DNA of 64,000 bases from an uncultured Coriobacteriales bacterium. Its GTDB lineage: Bacteria > Actinomycetota > Coriobacteriia > Coriobacteriales > QAMH01. This document shows, piece after piece, positions 61,017-64,000 of the stretch. Below the pieces are notes generated by a model. The model ran no database searches and was not told the origin of the DNA. It saw only the letters and a program-made list of their open reading frames with translations. The DNA lies in NCBI GenBank assembly GCA_934646835.1, contig CAKUES010000003.1:1-64000 (forward strand), read 5' to 3'. The position numbers and the translations under genes are program-made. Numbering within the stretch: the stretch's first letter is position 1; every line of letters starts with the position of its first letter.

Positions 61017-62132
61017 GTGTTCGAGTTCGACCTCATCAAGAAAGACCCCAACACCGCGGCGCGCCGCGGCTGCTTCCATACGCCGCACGGCGACATCCAG
61101 ACCCCGATCTTCATGCCCGTCGGCACGGCCGCCACGGTCAAGGGTGTGATGCCGGAGACCCTCAAGGAGCTGGGCAGCCAGATCATCCTCTCCAACACGT
61201 ACCATCTCTACAACCGCCCGGGCACGGAGATCATCAAGAAGGCCGGCGGCGTCCACAAGTTCATGAACTGGGATCGCCCCGTCCTCACCGACAGCGGCGG
61301 ATTCCAGATTTTCTCCCTGGCCGACACCGTCAAGCTCGACGCTGACGGCGTCGACTTCCGCTCTGTTGTCGACGGCAGCAAGCACCGCTGGACGCCCGAG
61401 GACAACATGCGCATCCAGGAGGAGATCGGCGCCGACATCATCATGCAGCTCGACCAGTGCCCGCCCTATCCTGCAGAGAAAAAGGACGTCGAGGCCGCCG
61501 TCGAGCGCTCTCTTGCTTGGGCAAAGCGCTGCAAGGCCGCTCACACGCGCGAGGACCAGGCGCTCTTTGGCATCGTCCAAGGCGGTGTCCATCTGGACCT
61601 GCGCCTGCACAGCGTTGAAGAACTCACCAAGCTCGACTTCCCGGGTTACGGCATCGGCGGATACAGCGTCGGCGAGGACCACGAGCTCATGTTCGAGACC
61701 CTCGGCACCGTCGCTCAGGCGCTGCCGGAGAGCAAGCCGCGCTATCTCATGGGCGTCGGCAACCCCACCACGCTTGTACGCGCCGTCGCGCAGGGCGTCG
61801 ACATGTTCGACTGCGTGCTGCCTACGCGCACTGGCCGCATGGGTACGGTTTTTTCCAGCCAGGGCCGCATGAACATGCGCAATGCCAAGTACAAGGACGA
61901 TTTCACGCCGCTTGACCATGAGTGCCTCTGCCCCGTGTGCCAGAACTTCACCCGCGCCTACATCCGCCATCTGATCAAGGCGGGCGAGATGCTCGGCAGC
62001 ATGCTGTGCACCCAGCACAACCTCTTCTACCTGCTCGACCTCATGCGCAAGGCGCGCGAGGCGGTCGAGGCGGGGGAGTACGCTGCCTTCGAGCGCGCGT
62101 GGATGGAAAGCCCCGCCGCCAACGACTACTGA
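61017..62132 (+). CDS. tgt: Queuine/preQ1 tRNA-ribosyltransferase Tgt
   Basis: A 371-residue enzyme that exchanges guanine 34 for preQ1 in Asp, Asn, His and Tyr tRNAs. Catalytic Asp in LTDSGGFQIFSL, substrate-binding Asp in LDQCPP, PRYLMGVG, and the C-x-C-x2-C...H zinc site (CLCPVCQNF...LCTQHN). Start is the GTG at 61017 with AAGGAG six bases upstream. It forms an operon with queA. The genes for preQ1 synthesis are not in the window. Confidence 0.96.
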   Translation: MFEFDLIKKDPNTAARRGCFHTPHGDIQTPIFMPVGTAATVKGVMPETLKELGSQIILSNTYHLYNRPGTEIIKKAGGVHKFMNWDRPVLTDSGGFQIFSLADTVKLDADGVDFRSVVDGSKHRWTPEDNMRIQEEIGADIIMQLDQCPPYPAEKKDVEAAVERSLAWAKRCKAAHTREDQALFGIVQGGVHLDLRLHSVEELTKLDFPGYGIGGYSVGEDHELMFETLGTVAQALPESKPRYLMGVGNPTTLVRAVAQGVDMFDCVLPTRTGRMGTVFSSQGRMNMRNAKYKDDFTPLDHECLCPVCQNFTRAYIRHLIKAGEMLGSMLCTQHNLFYLLDLMRKAREAVEAGEYAAFERAWMESPAANDY

Positions 62133-62263
62133 TATTTGCCGATAGGGCCGCTCGGCGCTCGTAAGAGGGTGCGGGCGGCTCAAAGTGTCTCGGCTGTAAC
62201 TCGGGGATGCTTCGGTGGTCACTGGTACACATTGACCACCCGTTGCAAGACTCGGTGGCCCTC

Positions 62264-62381
62264 CTAGGGAAACGTTGATTAAAGCAAGTGCCCGCTGCGT
62301 ACGATTGCCAAAACCGCTGGTCACGTAGGGGAGGGACCCTGTCCCTCCCCATAAACCTTGCTCTAATCAGCGTTTCCCTAG
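62264..62381. repeat. Family A element, full length (reference copy)
   Basis: CTAGGGAAACGTTGATTAA at the left and TAATCAGCGTTTCCCTAG at the right form matching inverted ends; the core hairpin lies at about 62329-62351. The rest of the 471-bp gap (62133-62603) has a GTTGAGCG repeat at 62393-62429 and probably the nadE promoter, but no gene. Confidence 0.95.
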
Positions 62382-62603
62382 GTTTGTTGTGTTGAGCGCA
62401 GGCCGAAGGCCGAAGCCGAAGCATCTATTCGTAGCCCAACGTTTTACGGGCCTTCGCTCGGAATCAATGCCCTTTGTGTCCCGTTCGGTTCGCAGATGCT
62501 GTCACGCGGTTTTCACTTCCCTGACACGGGCTGGTAACGAGTGACGTTGTCGCCCGTGTTAGAGTGGCAGCAGATAGATCCGCCCATCTCGAAAGGACTT
62601 CTC

Positions 62604-64000
62604 ATGCGCATCGCTTTAGCCCAGATGAACCCCACCGTCGGCGACCTCGACGGCAACGCCGCGAAGATCCTCGAGGCGGCGCAGTTTGCCTCAGAAGACG
62701 ACGTCGACCTCGTTGTTTTTCCCGCACATGCCCTCACCGGCTGGCCGCTTGACGGACTGGCCTACTCCGATGCCTTCCTCGCCGATGTCCGCAAGACGCT
62801 TGAGGGCATCGCAGAGAAGGCCGAAGCCCACCTGCTGCTTTCCGCCCTGCGCGCCTACGAGCTGTTCGATGACTTCGCAGAGCCGCTCGAGGAGCTCATC
62901 GTTGTTGACAATCATGCCCTCAACTCGCTGGGCTTTCCGCAGGTTGCCGCCGAGGACGAGAGCTTTGGTGTGGACTTTGGCTGCGACGGCATCAGCATTT
63001 GCTTTGACGACCACTTCGGCGAGGTTGTGGCGGAGGAGGGCGACACCGTCTTGCTCGAGATGTGTGCCGACACCTTCGACAGCCCTTATGCCCTGCCGGC
63101 TACCAAGGGCGAGCTCGACCGCATCATCGACCTCGCCAAACAGTCTGGTCGCTTTGTCGCCTACATCAATCTGACCGGCGCCAGCGACGCCACCGTCTTT
63201 GCCGGCGGCAGCTGCATCGTCACGCCGGAAGGCGAGCTCATCGCCGCCTGCTCCTCTGACAAGCAAGAGATCGTCACCTTCGACACCAAGCCGCTCGAGG
63301 CACCGGAGACCATCGATGCCGAGTCCGCCCAGGAGGACGACAGCAAGCTCATGTGGGACGCGCTCGTCATGGCGACGCGCGACTATATGAACAAGAACGG
63401 CTTCAGCGACGCGCTCGTTGGCCTCTCCGGCGGTATCGACTCCGCCGTTGTCGCGGCCGTCGCCGCCGATGCAATCCGCGCCGAGCACGTCCACGCTGTC
63501 CTCATGCCAAGCAAGTACTCCAGCGACGGCTCTGTGCAAGACGCCCTCGAGCTCGCGCACAACTTTGGCATCGAGACCCTCAAGCTGCCGATTAACGAGC
63601 CCGTTGAGAGCTTCCACCAGGTGCTTGGGTCCGCTTGCGGTGGCGAGGTCTCGGGCCTTGCGGCAGAAAACCTCCAGGCGCGCGTCCGTACCGTCTACCT
63701 CATGACGCTTTCTAATGCGCGTGGCTGGATGCTTCTCAATACCGGCAACAAGTCCGAAGCGGCCATGGGATTCTCCACCCTCTACGGCGACACAGCCGGC
63801 GCATATGCCCCTATCGGCGACCTCTACAAAACCCAGGTCTACGAGCTTGCCCGTTGGCGTGCGGCGCAAAGCCCCTCCATCCCCGAGGCCTGCATCACCA
63901 AGGCGCCGAGCGCAGAGCTCTACGAGGGCGCGAAGGACTCCGATAGGCTCCCCGAATACGAGCTGCTCGACACCATCCTCGCCGCTCATGTCGAAGGCGA
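62604..64000 (+). CDS. nadE: NAD synthetase NadE with degenerate glutaminase domain (3' end outside window)
   Basis: At least 465 residues, cut by the window edge. The second half is a full NAD synthetase: SGGIDSAVVAAVAADAI (PP-loop), TGNKSEAAMGFSTLYGD, GAYAPIGDLYKTQVYELA. The first 270 residues are a CN-hydrolase-like glutaminase domain (LAQMNPTVGD..., SGRFVAYINLTGASD). Its triad looks damaged: the catalytic Glu of the FPEL motif is Ala41 (FPAHALTGWP), no Lys-containing LPN.GVFDE segment is found between residues 70 and 130, and only the Cys (Cys133 in SICFDDHF) remains. ATG at 62604 follows GAAAGGAC. The enzyme would then need free ammonia. Confidence 0.9.
   Translation, partial: MRIALAQMNPTVGDLDGNAAKILEAAQFASEDDVDLVVFPAHALTGWPLDGLAYSDAFLADVRKTLEGIAEKAEAHLLLSALRAYELFDDFAEPLEELIVVDNHALNSLGFPQVAAEDESFGVDFGCDGISICFDDHFGEVVAEEGDTVLLEMCADTFDSPYALPATKGELDRIIDLAKQSGRFVAYINLTGASDATVFAGGSCIVTPEGELIAACSSDKQEIVTFDTKPLEAPETIDAESAQEDDSKLMWDALVMATRDYMNKNGFSDALVGLSGGIDSAVVAAVAADAIRAEHVHAVLMPSKYSSDGSVQDALELAHNFGIETLKLPINEPVESFHQVLGSACGGEVSGLAAENLQARVRTVYLMTLSNARGWMLLNTGNKSEAAMGFSTLYGDTAGAYAPIGDLYKTQVYELARWRAAQSPSIPEACITKAPSAELYEGAKDSDRLPEYELLDTILAAHVEG

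Overview
The window looks like a chromosomal segment of a high-GC, anaerobic, gut-type actinobacterium of the Coriobacteriia, most likely Collinsella or a close relative. This is an inference from gene content (reverse rubrerythrin, PepF, bacterial Elp3, VTC polyphosphate polymerase, QueH-type queuosine synthesis), from heavy G/C third positions, and from the many palindromic elements between genes. There is no rRNA, no recognisable tRNA, no CRISPR array and no prophage. About 55 protein genes are supported. The last one, nadE, runs off the right edge.

Layout. 353-4045 holds a zinc-ribbon membrane protein, a TPM-domain protein and an SPFH/zinc-ribbon protein, matching the Bacillus YdjG-YdjH-YdjI module without PspA. 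4.5-9.3 kb: a membrane protein, mnmA, murB, pepF. 9.4-14 kb (minus strand): a secreted protein, an aconitase-family hydratase and a VTC polyphosphate polymerase. 14.4-18.8 kb: reverse rubrerythrin, an RsmB/F-type RNA methylase, a PAP2 phosphatase, an EEP-family hydrolase and a HAD protein. 19.2-26.6 kb: ettA, a second PAP2 protein, an Ala/Lys/Pro-repeat protein packed against a HAD phosphatase and a patatin, two methyltransferases and thrH. 26.8-34.2 kb: elp3, an EF-G-like GTPase, an M18 aminopeptidase, a GNAT and a HAD phosphatase. 34.5-39.6 kb: a solitary RelB/DinJ antitoxin fused in operon to a LysR gene, an Fe-ADH/ALDH pair and an EamA transporter. 39.8-42.4 kb: metQ, metN, metI. 42.7-45.3 kb: HAD, membrane protein and U32 peptidase. 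45.5-49.5 kb: ribD-ribE-ribBA-ribH behind an FMN riboswitch. 49.9-54.8 kb: an FKBP prolyl isomerase, engB, carbonic anhydrase, and an ArsR/HMA/P1B-ATPase metal-efflux unit. 55-62.1 kb: a RAYT transposase, a DUF3877 protein, rhaD-glpK, and the queH / queA-tgt queuosine cluster. 62.6 kb to end: nadE.

The most striking non-coding signal is dense, structured repetitive DNA. Family A is about 118 bp with terminal inverted repeats beginning CTAGGGAAA and an internal GGGGAGGGA hairpin. Family B is about 104 bp, built on GTGACAC...GTGTCAC, with 53-bp single-hairpin relatives; two copies flank the RAYT transposase gene, which suggests this enzyme mobilises them. Family C is about 100 bp, with GGGAC...GTCCC ends and an internal AGACCAGGT motif. 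Families D and E are rarer inverted repeats. They occur almost only between genes, often directly beside stop codons, and in two cases the repeat end appears to supply the stop codon.
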